From: Gammaproteobacteria bacterium | GTDB lineage: Bacteria > Pseudomonadota > Gammaproteobacteria > CAISUE01 | Reading direction: 5' to 3' | Length of the DNA stretch: 64,000 nucleotides | NCBI GenBank assembly: GCA_021156105.1 | Contig: JAJNBD010000003.1 | Coordinates: 124,001 to 188,000, forward strand | Shown: positions 16,980 through 28,300 of the stretch, one piece after another | Position numbering within the stretch: the stretch's first letter is position 1 | Layout of the letters: each line of letters starts with the position of its first letter | Notes under the pieces: generated by a model | The model's input: only the letters and a program-made list of their open reading frames with translations | What the model was told of the DNA's origin: nothing | Databases searched by the model: none | Program-made: the position numbers and the translations under genes

Positions 16980-17367
16980 CTCATACTCCTCTAGCACTTT
17001 ATGCGTTTTTATCATTAACTTTCATTACCCAAAGTATTTCATTACTGTATGAATGCGGTTACCAATAAGTGGCAACCCTTTCTTACATGAAACACAGATT
17101 AGTTTAGGTTTGAACGTGCGCTTATTTATAGCGTACGTCATTAGCCACTTAGAAAATTAGAAGGGAGTAAAAGCTATTCAGAAGGAATAAATATTTCCTG
17201 CTGAAAGACGCGTTCGCAAAACCTTCTTCCTCTACTTCCCGTTAATTAGTTGGCGCTAATTTATGGCGGGTAATTCCTAAGCCCTAAGTTTTTACTCCCT
17301 TCCAAGAAAGATGGCAGCAAAAACAAAACTTGTAAAAATTTTACAAGTTTTGCGCGGTAGCTGTCAA
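16980..17367 (-). promoter_or_regulatory. Promoter plus long structured leader (element copy B)
   Basis: On the minus strand TTGACA (17367-17362), an 18-base spacer and TAAAAT (17343-17338) form a promoter. A 27-base perfect palindrome (17325-17351, arms CTTGTAAAA/TTTTACAAG) covers the -10. The leader carries a hairpin at 17270-17238 with loop CGCCAA and the GGTTTTGCGAACGCG core (17223-17209), both shared with copy A, plus a 10-bp long-range pairing of GGGAGTAAAA (17163-17172) with TTTTACTCCC (17290-17299). It drives the aldolase operon. The rest of the interval up to 17562 shows no gene apart from the divergent promoter region of the S24 repressor. Confidence 0.6.
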
Positions 17368-17562
17368 GCCCTTGGTTAAAGTATTCCAAAAAATAGAAAA
17401 AACATCTTTACTAGTTGCGAATTTTTGTTAAAATTCTTAATTGGTTACCAAGAAGCAAAGACTAAGGAGCCCAATTTTATAGATTTATTTTACGATTTGT
17501 AATATAATTTCAAGATAAACAAAGTTAACCGGACTATTTTTAAAAGACATAAATAGAATTAC

Positions 17563-18222
17563 ATGAGCAAAAATTACCCTAAGCTCAGCGCTATTTTAAA
17601 AAAGCTTCTATTTCAGAAAGATATGAAGCCTGTTGATTTAGCCAGAGCTTTAGATATTCCCCCTCCCACGATCCACCGTCTGGTCACGGGCAAATCCACA
17701 AGACCTTACCAGTCTTCACTGGAGCCTATTGCTCATTATTTCGGCGTCACAACTGATCAATTATTGGGAACAGAACCTTTATTTCCTGAAGATCAAACAG
17801 ACAAAGCTAAAGCACCTAGCGCCCCGCAAGGCTTTCAAACTGTCCCCTTAATAAGCTGGGAATCTCTAGGAAACAATTCGCCTCTCATTGAAAATCAGCT
17901 TGCCGTAGGCAATGTCAGCGAACGCAGTTTTGCCCTGACAATGCCAGACCACTCGATGGAACCCTTATTTGAGAAGGGTTGCACACTCATCTTTGACCCT
18001 GCTGTTAAGCCGATTGATCGAAGCTATGTTTTAGTGAAAATCGCAAGTTCAGGGATCTCTGTTTTTCGCCAGTTATTAATTGATGTGGATAATAAATTCA
18101 TTAAGTCATTAAATCCTGATATCAGCGCTTCTAGCATGCGATTATTAAGTCCAGAAGATGAAATCATTGCATGTTTAGTAGAGACGAGAAGTAATTTTCA
18201 AAGAAATTTCATGAATTCCTAA
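17563..18222 (+). CDS. XRE-family transcriptional regulator with S24 peptidase-like domain
   Basis: A 219-residue phage-repressor-like regulator. The N-terminal XRE helix-turn-helix (about residues 20-65, DLARALDIPPPTIHRLVTG) is followed by an S24/LexA-like domain. Its serine sits in TMPDHSMEP (near 131) and the lysine in SYVLVKIA (near 159). A clear Ala-Gly or Cys-Gly self-cleavage site is not evident, as in many chromosomal members. It heads a two-gene unit divergent from the aldolase operon, and the palindrome at 17325-17351 is a plausible operator for it. Confidence 0.85.
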   Translation: MSKNYPKLSAILKKLLFQKDMKPVDLARALDIPPPTIHRLVTGKSTRPYQSSLEPIAHYFGVTTDQLLGTEPLFPEDQTDKAKAPSAPQGFQTVPLISWESLGNNSPLIENQLAVGNVSERSFALTMPDHSMEPLFEKGCTLIFDPAVKPIDRSYVLVKIASSGISVFRQLLIDVDNKFIKSLNPDISASSMRLLSPEDEIIACLVETRSNFQRNFMNS

Positions 18223-18235
18223 GTGGAGTAGTGTT

Positions 18236-18754
18236 ATGGGTAATATTGTAAGCGCGGTGAAAAATCTGCTATCAGAATTAAAAAAAGAAAAGAAAAAACA
18301 CACGTTTATTTCTTCTTATCGCGTGCTCGAGATTTTAGAGGACGAAGAAGGCTGCTTTACCGTTCATGTTCAGATAATAGGAAAAAGTTTAACGTTTTAT
18401 GCTAAGCCAGAGGAAATTTTAGCTGACGATTCTCTCGTAGACCAATTTTCTCCAAGAGATATTCGTACTTTAACCTATTTAGGCTATTTGGGCATTAATG
18501 CGCCCAAATATAAAATCCTTGCAAGACGTCTTGTAGATAATAACCAAGTTGCTTTTGCTATTAAAAAACGAGGAGAAAAGGATGTGGTAATTAAAACTGC
18601 AAAAGAAATTTTAAATGAGCAAGATGTTATTTCTAGCATGCATCCAAATGATGCAAAAACAATTGGATATATTAACGCTATTGAAAACCTAGAAAACGAA
18701 AAAAAAGAAAAAGCCAAGCTATTAAGGGACGCAACTCAAAAGATTCAAGAATGA
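18236..18754 (+). CDS. Hypothetical protein, partner of the S24 regulator
   Basis: A 172-residue soluble protein starting 13 bases after the repressor stop. The N-terminus is lysine-rich, the middle is alpha/beta (YRVLEILEDEEGCFTVHVQI, then AIKKRGEKDVVIKTAKEIL), and the last 40 residues are a charged helix that may form a coiled coil (ENLENEKKEKAKLLRDATQK). I do not recognise the family. Co-transcription with the regulator suggests a shared regulatory or stress role. Confidence 0.55.
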   Translation: MGNIVSAVKNLLSELKKEKKKHTFISSYRVLEILEDEEGCFTVHVQIIGKSLTFYAKPEEILADDSLVDQFSPRDIRTLTYLGYLGINAPKYKILARRLVDNNQVAFAIKKRGEKDVVIKTAKEILNEQDVISSMHPNDAKTIGYINAIENLENEKKEKAKLLRDATQKIQE

Positions 18755-18762
18755 GCCCTCTT

Positions 18763-19482
18763 TTAATCTTTAAGACTTAAGCTAAATGGATTAAAATTGG
18801 TATGATAATCATAAACATCAATACCCTCTTTTTTCTTAAGATAGCTTACTACAAGCAGGCCTACTCCACCCCCTACAATAGAATAAGATACCCTAACAAA
18901 TAAATCCGAAAGAAATAAATGCGCTTTAATTGCAAATGGCTTGTCCCAAAAATCAACCCCATAGATAATACTCAGTGCAACAATATCGCCTACTAAGCAA
19001 GCAAAAATACTTCGTAACCAGAAATAACGACCTTTCACTAAAATTTTTAGTTTGGTAATCGCATATAAGTTTAAGAATCTTCCACAAAAAATACCAAATA
19101 CCATGATGGGCACTCCTGTTTCAAGTGAGCCAAAAACTTGCTGGTAAGCAGCTTCTCCTGTCCAATAAGCTGGTGATGGAAGATTTATAATAAAAACAAC
19201 TGAAAAAATAAAAAGTAGCATACTAAAGAGTAAATACCATAATAAAGTTCTGGAGATTCTATAACCATAAACCTCAGCAATGATGTCTTCTAAGAGTAAA
19301 ACAAAAGGAAGTGGTAATATTCCACCGGGGGCATTAATAAAGCCTATTTTTACAATCTTGAATAATACAGGGCATCCAACAAGTGTTAGTGTAACGTATA
19401 GCATCATTAAAAAAGTTAAATACTGAGGTTTAACTTTCTGAGCATTTGTTTGAATTGACTCGGATACCTTTCTGTCTTTCAT
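18763..19482 (-). CDS. VUT-family transporter (queuosine-precursor transporter YhhQ-like)
   Basis: A 239-residue membrane protein with six or seven hydrophobic segments and the VUT/YhhQ hallmark DIIAEVYGYRISR (near residue 67). YhhQ proteins import queuine precursors such as preQ0 or preQ1. It follows the hydrolase gene by 13 bases and is the last gene of the natural-product operon on this strand, an unusual setting. It may import a related heterocycle or simply have been captured by the operon. Confidence 0.75.
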   Translation of the reverse strand: MKDRKVSESIQTNAQKVKPQYLTFLMMLYVTLTLVGCPVLFKIVKIGFINAPGGILPLPFVLLLEDIIAEVYGYRISRTLLWYLLFSMLLFIFSVVFIINLPSPAYWTGEAAYQQVFGSLETGVPIMVFGIFCGRFLNLYAITKLKILVKGRYFWLRSIFACLVGDIVALSIIYGVDFWDKPFAIKAHLFLSDLFVRVSYSIVGGGVGLLVVSYLKKKEGIDVYDYHTNFNPFSLSLKD

Positions 19483-19495
19483 TGTTTCTCCTAAA

Positions 19496-20434
19496 TCACT
19501 GATTTAACCTGCCACAAGGAATCGATCGGCATTCTACGCCAAGTTTTTGAAGAAAAATTGAAACCTCTTGATAGAATGCATCTGGATTATCTTGATAGAC
19601 CGGGGCTCCTGTAGGAAGAATATGCAAATCAACTTGAGTTAATTTTTTTGCACCCTCTTGCGCACAACAAGCAGGGTGCAAGGGATCCCATTCTCCAGCA
19701 AACCATAATACTGGGCAGGTAATTCTTGGCATGCTATCACTATAATCAAACTTTTTATAACCGTTTGCAAACAGCTTTTTCATTTCCATATTTTGTCGAA
19801 AAGGAGGAATAAACTCATAACTTGTTTTAGAGATTAAACTAAATCCATATTTTGCAAATGCTTCAAAGTTCTCTGGTGTAGGTTCTAAATCATAAGCAAT
19901 AGTAGCGGCAGCTGCTTTATCTGCATACTCTTCGATCTCGTTATCATTAAGATCTTTGAATGGGGCGAAATCTCTTCTATCTGCACGCCGACCGATAGCG
20001 GCGTAAGCATCTCTTTTTGCTTCAGGACTGACTGTTGGTTCTGTATTAGCTAAGATAAGTGCGCGCGGATGGCTAGGGTGACGAGTTGCATAAGCAATAG
20101 AAGCGTATCCTCCAGAAGAAACGCCAGCAACTACTGGATGATCAATGCCAAGAGCGTTAGAAAAGTTAAAAATATCGTCGCCAAATTGGTCCATTGTCCA
20201 AAGAGATTGGTCGCCATCATCACTTCGGCCGCATCCACGCTGATCAATAAAGATTACTGGAAGATGTGAAGAAAATGGCAGCCAGGCAGGAACTTCTAGT
20301 TGATGATCAATAATTCCCATACCCCCATGACATACAATCATCACAGGTTCATCAGGATTAAAAGTTTCAACTTCTTCTTGGTCAACAAATATTTTGTAAA
20401 AAATATTAATATCGTTAATTTTTACAAATGGCAT
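19496..20434 (-). CDS. Alpha/beta-hydrolase (proline-iminopeptidase-like) lacking the catalytic His
   Basis: A 312-residue protein with oxyanion-loop HGGMGIIDH, DQRGCGRS and the nucleophile elbow AGVSSGG (S106), as in proline iminopeptidase-like hydrolases; an acid-bearing AGEWDPLHP segment is present. The place of the catalytic His (normally GxGHxxxxExP) reads TGAPVYQDNP, with A277 instead. The paralogue at 32502-33350 has the same GAP-Y-D-P signature. The start at 20434 is preferred over a TTG twelve bases upstream. A tailoring, editing or binding role in the adjacent biosynthetic pathway is plausible. Confidence 0.75.
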   Translation of the reverse strand: MPFVKINDINIFYKIFVDQEEVETFNPDEPVMIVCHGGMGIIDHQLEVPAWLPFSSHLPVIFIDQRGCGRSDDGDQSLWTMDQFGDDIFNFSNALGIDHPVVAGVSSGGYASIAYATRHPSHPRALILANTEPTVSPEAKRDAYAAIGRRADRRDFAPFKDLNDNEIEEYADKAAAATIAYDLEPTPENFEAFAKYGFSLISKTSYEFIPPFRQNMEMKKLFANGYKKFDYSDSMPRITCPVLWFAGEWDPLHPACCAQEGAKKLTQVDLHILPTGAPVYQDNPDAFYQEVSIFLQKLGVECRSIPCGRLNQ

Positions 20435-20507
20435 ACAAATTCCCAATAATAAATTTTAAGATAAAAACTACCTGATAAAGAGGAGGCTCTCTTCAAGCTA
20501 TTATACC

Positions 20508-21248
20508 TTAAAAAATAGCAGATAATCCTCCATCAACGATAATATTTTGACCTGTAATGTAGCTTGAAGCTTGAGATGCCAAAAATAAAACTGTTTGCGC
20601 TACTTCGTCAGTACTTCCAAATCTATGTTCAAGAGGGATTTTTTCCTCAAAAATTTGAAGGACCGAAGAGTTCACCAATGGATCCCAAATAGACGTTTTA
20701 ATATAACCTGGAGAAATAGCATTCACTCTAATTTTTCGGTAAGCTAAATCTGCAGCGAAAGATCTGGCAAGCTGTATAACAGCAGCTTTGGTTGAAGAGT
20801 AAAGGCTATTATTGGTAAAACCAATGCCTCCGGCAACGGAGGCGTTTAAAATAATTGAAGCCCCATCGTTAAGGTAAGATAGTCCTTTTGTGATGGTAAA
20901 AAAAACACCTTTATAGTTAACATTGATCATTTGGTCAAAATCTTGCTCAGAAAGCTGTTCAATTGTGGTTGTTTTAGCCATACCCGCATTTGCAAATATA
21001 ATATCAATACCATTGCAATATTTTTGAGATTCTTGAAATAGCATTTCTAAATCCGCCAGATTAGTAACATCACCCTGGATGCAAATTAAATCACCAATAA
21101 TTGAATTTTTAGCAATCTGAAGAGATTTAATTGAGCGGCTCATAATAATGACTTTAGCTCCTTGGTCAATAAAGAGCTGAGCAGTAGCAAAACCTATTCC
21201 CTTACTTCCGCCGGTAATAACTGCTGTTTTATTTTCTAATAATTTCAT
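20508..21248 (-). CDS. Short-chain dehydrogenase/reductase
   Basis: A 246-residue classical SDR. The cofactor motif TGGSKGIG is at residues 12-19, NAG at 87-89, and the catalytic S137, Y150 and K154 (YSSTK) are all in place; SPGYIKTS follows. It would reduce or oxidise a keto/hydroxy group with NAD(P)(H). The start overlaps the methyltransferase stop by 4 bases, so it belongs to the megasynthase operon and probably tailors its product. Confidence 0.9.
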   Translation of the reverse strand: MKLLENKTAVITGGSKGIGFATAQLFIDQGAKVIIMSRSIKSLQIAKNSIIGDLICIQGDVTNLADLEMLFQESQKYCNGIDIIFANAGMAKTTTIEQLSEQDFDQMINVNYKGVFFTITKGLSYLNDGASIILNASVAGGIGFTNNSLYSSTKAAVIQLARSFAADLAYRKIRVNAISPGYIKTSIWDPLVNSSVLQIFEEKIPLEHRFGSTDEVAQTVLFLASQASSYITGQNIIVDGGLSAIF

Positions 21249-22357
21249 AGTGCGCTAGCCAATATCCCTATATATGACAAAGGAATTTTTACGGGAGAGT
21301 TTTCTTTTGGGAAAACCCTTATGTTGGAAAAACCTACCATTTTCAGGGCCTCTAGCCAATGGTCTGGCTCTAATGTGGGTAGCATTTGCCTTATAGGATC
21401 ATTAAAACTCCACCAGCCTTCTAGCACGCCCCAGGCCATATTAGCCCATATAGGTAAAGTAACATGTTCAACGATGAAAAGCATCCCGTTTGGCTGCAGT
21501 AGTTTTTTTAAATTGGTCAATGTACTTATTAAATCTGGTACTGCATGTATAACATTAAGTGCTAAAATTACATCAAAGCTTTCCAGCTGGAAACCCTGAT
21601 CTAATGGATCTTTTGAAATGTCATATTGTTTAAAATCCATGAAGCTTATCTGTGCTTCTTTAGCACGTTCTTTTGCTTTTACAATAAAGAAACGACTAAT
21701 ATCTGTAAAAAGATACTCTATTTTTTCCGCAGCAAGCCTGGGTAAAATTTTCCAAGTTATTTGCCCTACCCCTCCACCAATTTCAAGTATGGAAATTTTT
21801 TTTCCTTTAGATAACGTTTTTAGCAAAGCCTCTAGTACTCGGCATTGATAATGAATACGATAAATCTTCTCAACCTGCTTGACAACAGGCTGAAGAAAAT
21901 TAATGTCTGCTGATGGATAAACCACAGATACACCTGATGCTTCACCACTTAATACCGATGAATAGCTAACCGCACAATGTGTAACAAGATTTAAAAGATC
22001 AATAAACTCAGGAAATCCCTTTTGTAATGCTTCTTTTTTTTGTAATATTTCCTCCTCAAGGTAATGATGTTCATTAAAAAACTTTACATAATTATCTTCA
22101 ATAATTACTTCTTGTTCCTGCTGCAAAATGCTAAGCATATAATCTAAAAATTTTATATACTTTTTATTAATATTTAATGATGCACTTAACTGGTCTTTAT
22201 GATAAGAATTTCCTAATCGAATATTAGCGTTTTTAAAATAGCGTAGGATGTATAGGATAGATAAGTTATTAAGCTTTTTTTCAAAATCTAAATAGCGAAT
22301 AAAAAATATTTTTGAAGACATATTAGTTTGTAGTGTCCAAAATTTTAAAAAAGTCAT
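21245..22357 (-). CDS. Class I SAM-dependent methyltransferase with dimerisation-type N-terminus
   Basis: A 370-residue protein whose C-terminal half is a Rossmann methyltransferase: motif I ILEIGGGVGQIT (190-201), LFTDISRFFIVKA as motif II and ALNVIHAVPDL as motif IV. It resembles methyltransferases of polyketide and nonribosomal pathways; the helical N-terminal half may be a dimerisation or winged-helix module. Its start overlaps the megasynthase stop by 4 bases (ATGA). It probably methylates O, N or C on the megasynthase product or an intermediate. Confidence 0.8.
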   Translation of the reverse strand: MTFLKFWTLQTNMSSKIFFIRYLDFEKKLNNLSILYILRYFKNANIRLGNSYHKDQLSASLNINKKYIKFLDYMLSILQQEQEVIIEDNYVKFFNEHHYLEEEILQKKEALQKGFPEFIDLLNLVTHCAVSYSSVLSGEASGVSVVYPSADINFLQPVVKQVEKIYRIHYQCRVLEALLKTLSKGKKISILEIGGGVGQITWKILPRLAAEKIEYLFTDISRFFIVKAKERAKEAQISFMDFKQYDISKDPLDQGFQLESFDVILALNVIHAVPDLISTLTNLKKLLQPNGMLFIVEHVTLPIWANMAWGVLEGWWSFNDPIRQMLPTLEPDHWLEALKMVGFSNIRVFPKENSPVKIPLSYIGILASAL

Positions 22358-25300
22358 TCTTTTTCAAGAGAGCTCAAAATTACTTCATATGAATTAACAA
22401 TATCGCCAATATATGGATTGTTTATTAATGATAAATGATCGCTTGGAGTCTGAATAATATATAATTCATCTAAAACCTTATCTTGCCAGTAATTATAGGG
22501 GTCATTAACATCTTTAAACTCCTGATCAACCTTTAAGGCTTTAACCAAAATAACCTTTACAGAAGTTGGGCGTGGAGAATATCTTACTAAAATATCTTTT
22601 CTATTATAAAACCGCTCAAGCAATAAAGCTTTTTTGCTTTCATCATATGCACCAAAACTATGATCGCACACCCATTTGAAATAATCATTACTCCATAATT
22701 CATTATATTTTGCCCAAGTATCTAATAACATAACATGGGATACTTGTTCTCCAGCATTAATTAACTGATGTGCCATTTCAAAAGCTACGGCACCACCAAA
22801 AGACCAACCTATAATAGTATATGGCCCCTTAGGTTGTGCCGCTTTTATTTGCTCTATATAACATGCCGCCATTTCTTCAATTGTATTAAAGAAGCGATAA
22901 GTATCATTAAAAATTTGATTTTCAACACTATAAATGGTTCTCTTAGTATTAAGTTCTGCAATAAAGTGTTGGTAATGGAACACTCCGCCATTACCAGGGT
23001 GAATTAAGAAAATAGGGGGGTATTCATCTTTACCATTTTGTAAGCGAATAAGGTGATTAAAAGTGCGATAAGGCAATGAGGAATTTAATATTTTATCAAT
23101 AGTAGATTGTATAGTTGGAGCAGCATAAATATCATCAATTGTTATTTTGCAATTAAACTCTTTTTCAATGCGGGAAAGAATATTAATTGCCACCAATGAA
23201 TCCCCACCAAGCTTATCAAAATTATCATTTAGTTTTATATCTTCATATCCTAGAGCGCTACAGAAAATACTTAAAATAGCTTCTTGAAGTTCTGTATTTT
23301 TGAACAAAGTATTTCTTTGTTCAATTTTCTTTTCTGCGAAAACATTAGGTGAATTATTGGGCAAGCTTACATTGGAATGCCAATAACGTTTTCTTTGAAA
23401 AGGATAAGTTGGTAAATGAAGCTTTTGGGGCTGTTGGCCTAGATAAAACAGCGACCAGTCCACAGGTTTTGAATTGATCCACAGATCTAAAGATATTCTC
23501 ATCTTCTCTGATAACAAACTATTATCACCAATAATAATTTGCCTTACCAAATCAATAGGCTGTAAAAGTAGTTCCTTTATATTTTTGGAGTCTTCCACAA
23601 TATAGGCAATTTTATAATTAAAATCTCCACGGGCACATTGCAAGGTATAGCATAACGAAGTTAGAAATTCATCATTAATATTTTCTTCTGACATTCCTGC
23701 AATCAGATGAGAAAGATTAATGCGTTGCTGTTCAAGCGCTTCTTTACTATTGGCAGACAGGATTACAATATTAGGCAATAAAACAGTTTTATTTTTAGAC
23801 TTTAATGTTGGGGCTTCTTGAATAATAAGGTGTGCATTAGTTCCGCCAACACCAAAAGAACTGACAGCTGCGCAAATATCTGCGTTTAATTGATCTATTT
23901 TTCTTTTACTTGTGCTAATGTAAAAAGGACTCTTTGAATCATTTGTTAAGATTGGATCATGACAATTAATTTGTGGTGGAATCGTTTTATGTTTTAAAAC
24001 CATTATTGCTTTTAGTAAGCCCAAAGCACCAGCTGCTGCATCGGTGTGTCCAAAGTTAGCTTTAATAGAGCCAATATTGCAAAAAGCTTTTTTGTTTGTA
24101 AACTCTTCATATGCTTCTTCTAGGGCTCGCAATTCAATGGCATCACCCATTTTAGTTCCAGTACCATGAGCTTCAATATAAACAATATGCTCCGGGTTAA
24201 CTTTCGCCTTTTTTATTGCTTTAGTAATGCATTTTTTTTGCCCTATTATACTTGGCGCAGAAAAACTAACCTTATCTTGCCCATCATTATTAATACCATA
24301 TCCTTTAATGACTGCGTGGATGGTATCTTTATCTTGCAATGCTTTAGAAAGTTTTTTTAATACAAAAATAACAGCGCCTGAACCAAGAACTGTACCAGAA
24401 GCTTTTTTATCAAAGGGGGAACATATGCCGTGCTTAGAAAAAATTCCTCCTTCTTCGTATATATAACCGAGATTTTCTGGAAGAATTAAAGTTGCCCCTC
24501 CTGCCAACATAATATCTGCCTCATTTAAAACTAAACTTTGGCAAGCTTGTATCACATTAACTAAGCCAGAAGAGCATGCTGTATTTACATTGATCGCGGG
24601 ACCTGTCAAATTAAGTTTATAAGCAATTTTTGTTGCCAGATAATCTTTTTGGCTAAAAATTTCTTTGCTGGTTAATGATAACGTTTCTAATTCTGCATTT
24701 TGTGAGTAATGATTAGTGCCAATGCCGCAAGCTATCCCAATATCTCCATTAAATTTATTAGGTACATAACCAGAAGTTTCTAGCGCTTCCCAGGATAACT
24801 CCATCAAAATTCTTTGCTGAGGGTCTGTTAATCTTGCATCGACAGGAAAAATATCAAAAAAGTCAGAGTCAAATAAAGCTATATCTTCTACGAAGGAACA
24901 AGATGGCACATAATTAATGTTATTAGTTTTTGAAAGTAAGACACCATTTGATTTTAACTCATCTTTCGTAAATGTTTTAATAAAGTTTTTTCCCTGCAAC
25001 AAATCATCCCAAAAATTATTCTTATCTGTTGATGGTAATTTAAACGCATAACCAATGATTGCTATGTCATTAGGCTCTGATTTCTGCATAAACGCCCCTG
25101 ATGGTTTTGAAACTTGCGAAGCAGCTTTATCAAACGCAGCTGCCAATAAACGAATCGTTGGATATTTAAAAAGATCTGTTATTTGCAACCCAGGTAACAT
25201 AGATTCTATTTTTTCAAAAACGGTCATCAACAATAAGGAAGAACCGCCTACTTCAAAGAAGTTATCATCTAGACCTAAATTGTTTTTATTTAAAACAGCA

Positions 25301-28300
25301 CACCAAACCTGATATATTTTTTCTTCTAAAACAGCGAAATTTTCCTGCGTATTATAATTTTGGCTTATGAAACCCTTATGTGTTAGCAAATTTTTTTTAT
25401 CAAGCTTACCATTAACTGTGCGTGGTATTTCAGGAATAATGGAATATTCTGCGGGGAGCATGTAACTTGGTAATTGAGATTTTAAGAAACCTTGTAAGGC
25501 AGAATAAAAATCTTTTTCATTATTCCATCTAAATCGATAATTTAATTTTAATTCTTCAGAGGCAAAATTATTTTTTCCTTTAATAGCAAAAACCATTAAA
25601 AGACCAGTTTTGTGCAATTCTGGATTTTGTACAATTTCAATTGAAAATCCCTCTCTCTTTAATATTGTCAAAACACTCTGTAAATTGCTAGCAATATCAT
25701 GTACTTCCATCGCTATTTGCTTGACTAAAGGCCAGTGCTTTTGCTGAATACCCTCCAAAACCTGAAGTTCACTTTTTTCTGCATCAATCTTTAAAAGATC
25801 AATTCTTTGAATTGCATATTGCTCAATAATATCGGAAATGGTTGTTAATTGGCATCGATGAATTTTCTTTTCTAATTGATTTTCAATAAGAGCATTAACG
25901 GTTGATTTATGAACAGAATCGCGATATTTATTACCAAGGTAGGCAGCCATTACTGTTTTTTCTTCTTGCGCATCACTATGTATCGACGATAACACGGATG
26001 CTTTTGGATAATAAGTAATTTCAGTTTCTTGATGTTTGTTATAAACACCAAGGTTAAAAGTAACTATATTTTTTAGATCATAAATCTCGCAATTTATTTT
26101 TAATAACTCAAAAATCTCTGGGATAGGTTCAAAAGCAAATAGTTCGACATCCTTTTTTGACATGGCTACTTTAAGAGAAAACATACCTATATTGGCACCA
26201 ATATCAAAGACGACATCTCCTTCATTAATGCTTATGCCGTTCTTAATATATTCTTCATTTAAAAAAAGTTCTTGGTATAACGTCTCTGTCTCGAAAAGAT
26301 TTGAATGCGCAACAGTTAATTTATTTGGCAAGCAGTGAAATCTTATATGAGGGTTTTCGTTTTTTATCTGAGCAATTTTAAGTAAGGGGTAAGCATTTTC
26401 CAAGTCTGGAACAATAAACGCGCAGATTTTTTTCTCAGCAGCCTTTATTCCTTTAATTATTACCGCTGAGCTTTGTGCCCCCTCAAAGCAATTGATAGTG
26501 TTTGCAATATCTTTTAATTCAAACCTATGGCCTCTAAGCTTAATTTGATCATCTACGCGGCCATAAAATTCTATTTCTCCATTTTCTAACAGACGTCCAA
26601 AATCACCAGATTTATAAAGCATTAAATTACTATTAGGAATAGATTTAAATCTCTCTTGAGTTAATGCTTCATTTTTATGATAACCTTGAGCAACACCATA
26701 ACCCGCAAGGTAAATTTCACCAATAGCACCTAAAGGCTTGGGGTGCATATTTTCATCCATAATTAAGACCGCGGTATTTTGTATAGGATAACCTACATTA
26801 TTAATTGTGCTATCAAGTTTTGTTAAATCTATTTTCTTTAAGGTGGAATATACCGTAACTTCGGTAATTCCATACATATCAAAAAATTCAATATCTCCCT
26901 CAACAAAAGAAATAAATTTCTTAATAATATTTAGGTTCAGCGGCTCTCCCACAAAAGTAATTAATCGGAGTTCTGGAATATATTTTTTGCCAAAATACAT
27001 CATAGCATCACACAGATGCTCAAACGCTGAAGGTGTTTGATTTAAAGTGGTAATCTTATTTTCTAATAAAAAATAGCTAAACGCTTCGGGTGACTTGATA
27101 GCTTGTTCAGTTGGCACAAATAATTCACAACCACTTAATAATGCAGACCAAATTTCCCATTGACCAATATCAAAGCCAAAAGAGTGAAACAAAACCATTT
27201 TATCTTTTTCTGAAAACTTATAAGCTTGCTGCAAAGCGGTTAATACATTATAAAATCCTGCGTGACTTACCATCACCCCTTTCGGAGCCCCAGTTGTTCC
27301 CGAAGTATATAAAATATAAAGTGTAGTATATGGGTCAATAAAAGCAGGAAGAGTAATCTGCGGGCTAGATGGTGTTTGAGCTAATTGATTATAACTAAAG
27401 GTTGTTGCAAATTGAGAGAACCGTTGCAATAAATATTCGTGAGAGATAATTGCATTAAGCTGAGAATTCTTTACAATTGAATCTAAATAATCATCTGGAT
27501 GAGAAATATCCAAAGCAACATAAGTTATCCCCACCTTCGCCAAAGCTAACGTTACAATAATTAACGGATTCTCTCTTTTTAAGCTTATTCCTATAATATC
27601 GCCAGTTTTATATCCTGCTGCCATCAAGTTAAAGGCAATATTATTTGATAGTCTATTTAATTCTTCGTAAGTTAAAGAATGATGTTCATCTATTATTGCA
27701 ATTTTATTAGGTGTCTTAACAAGTTGTTGCTGAAATAATGATGCTAAATCCGAAGGTGTAAATTTAGGATCCATTAAGAAAGGTATTTTTTTGACATTTT
27801 CATCACTGCATAAACTAATTCGGCTTAACGGAGAATCTAATATATCTTCAATATTCTCTAATAAATATTTAAATGCATCAACAATCCCATTAATTAAATC
27901 TGCAGAATAATGACTAGCAAAATAAATGCCACCATCCATATGCTGCGAACTCTCTGTAAGTTCAAAAACAAGGTTAAATCTTGCAAAATCATAACCCTTA
28001 TAAAATCTTGTAACCTCTGCACCAGTAAGACTTAATTCTGCCTCATTTTGAAACGCAAATAAAATCCTTGGACCCTTCATGTCTTGTAATGAAAGAAGTT
28101 TTTGAGTGTTTTTCATGATCACCGAAAAAGGAATATCCTGATTCAGTTGGGCATCTAAAACCGTTTTGGATACTTCTTGAATAAATTGTTTGAAAGAGGT
28201 ATCTTTTTCAAAAACAACTCTAATTGGAATTAAGTTTGTAAAATAACCGATACTATTATCAAATAGCCCAAATGGCCTATTCCAAAAAGGACAACCAATT

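Noticed and set aside
17160-17385. tmRNA, 6S RNA, 4.5S RNA or RNase P RNA in the leader element
   Set aside because: None of the conserved sequences of these RNAs, as I know them, is present, and the element leads directly into coding genes.
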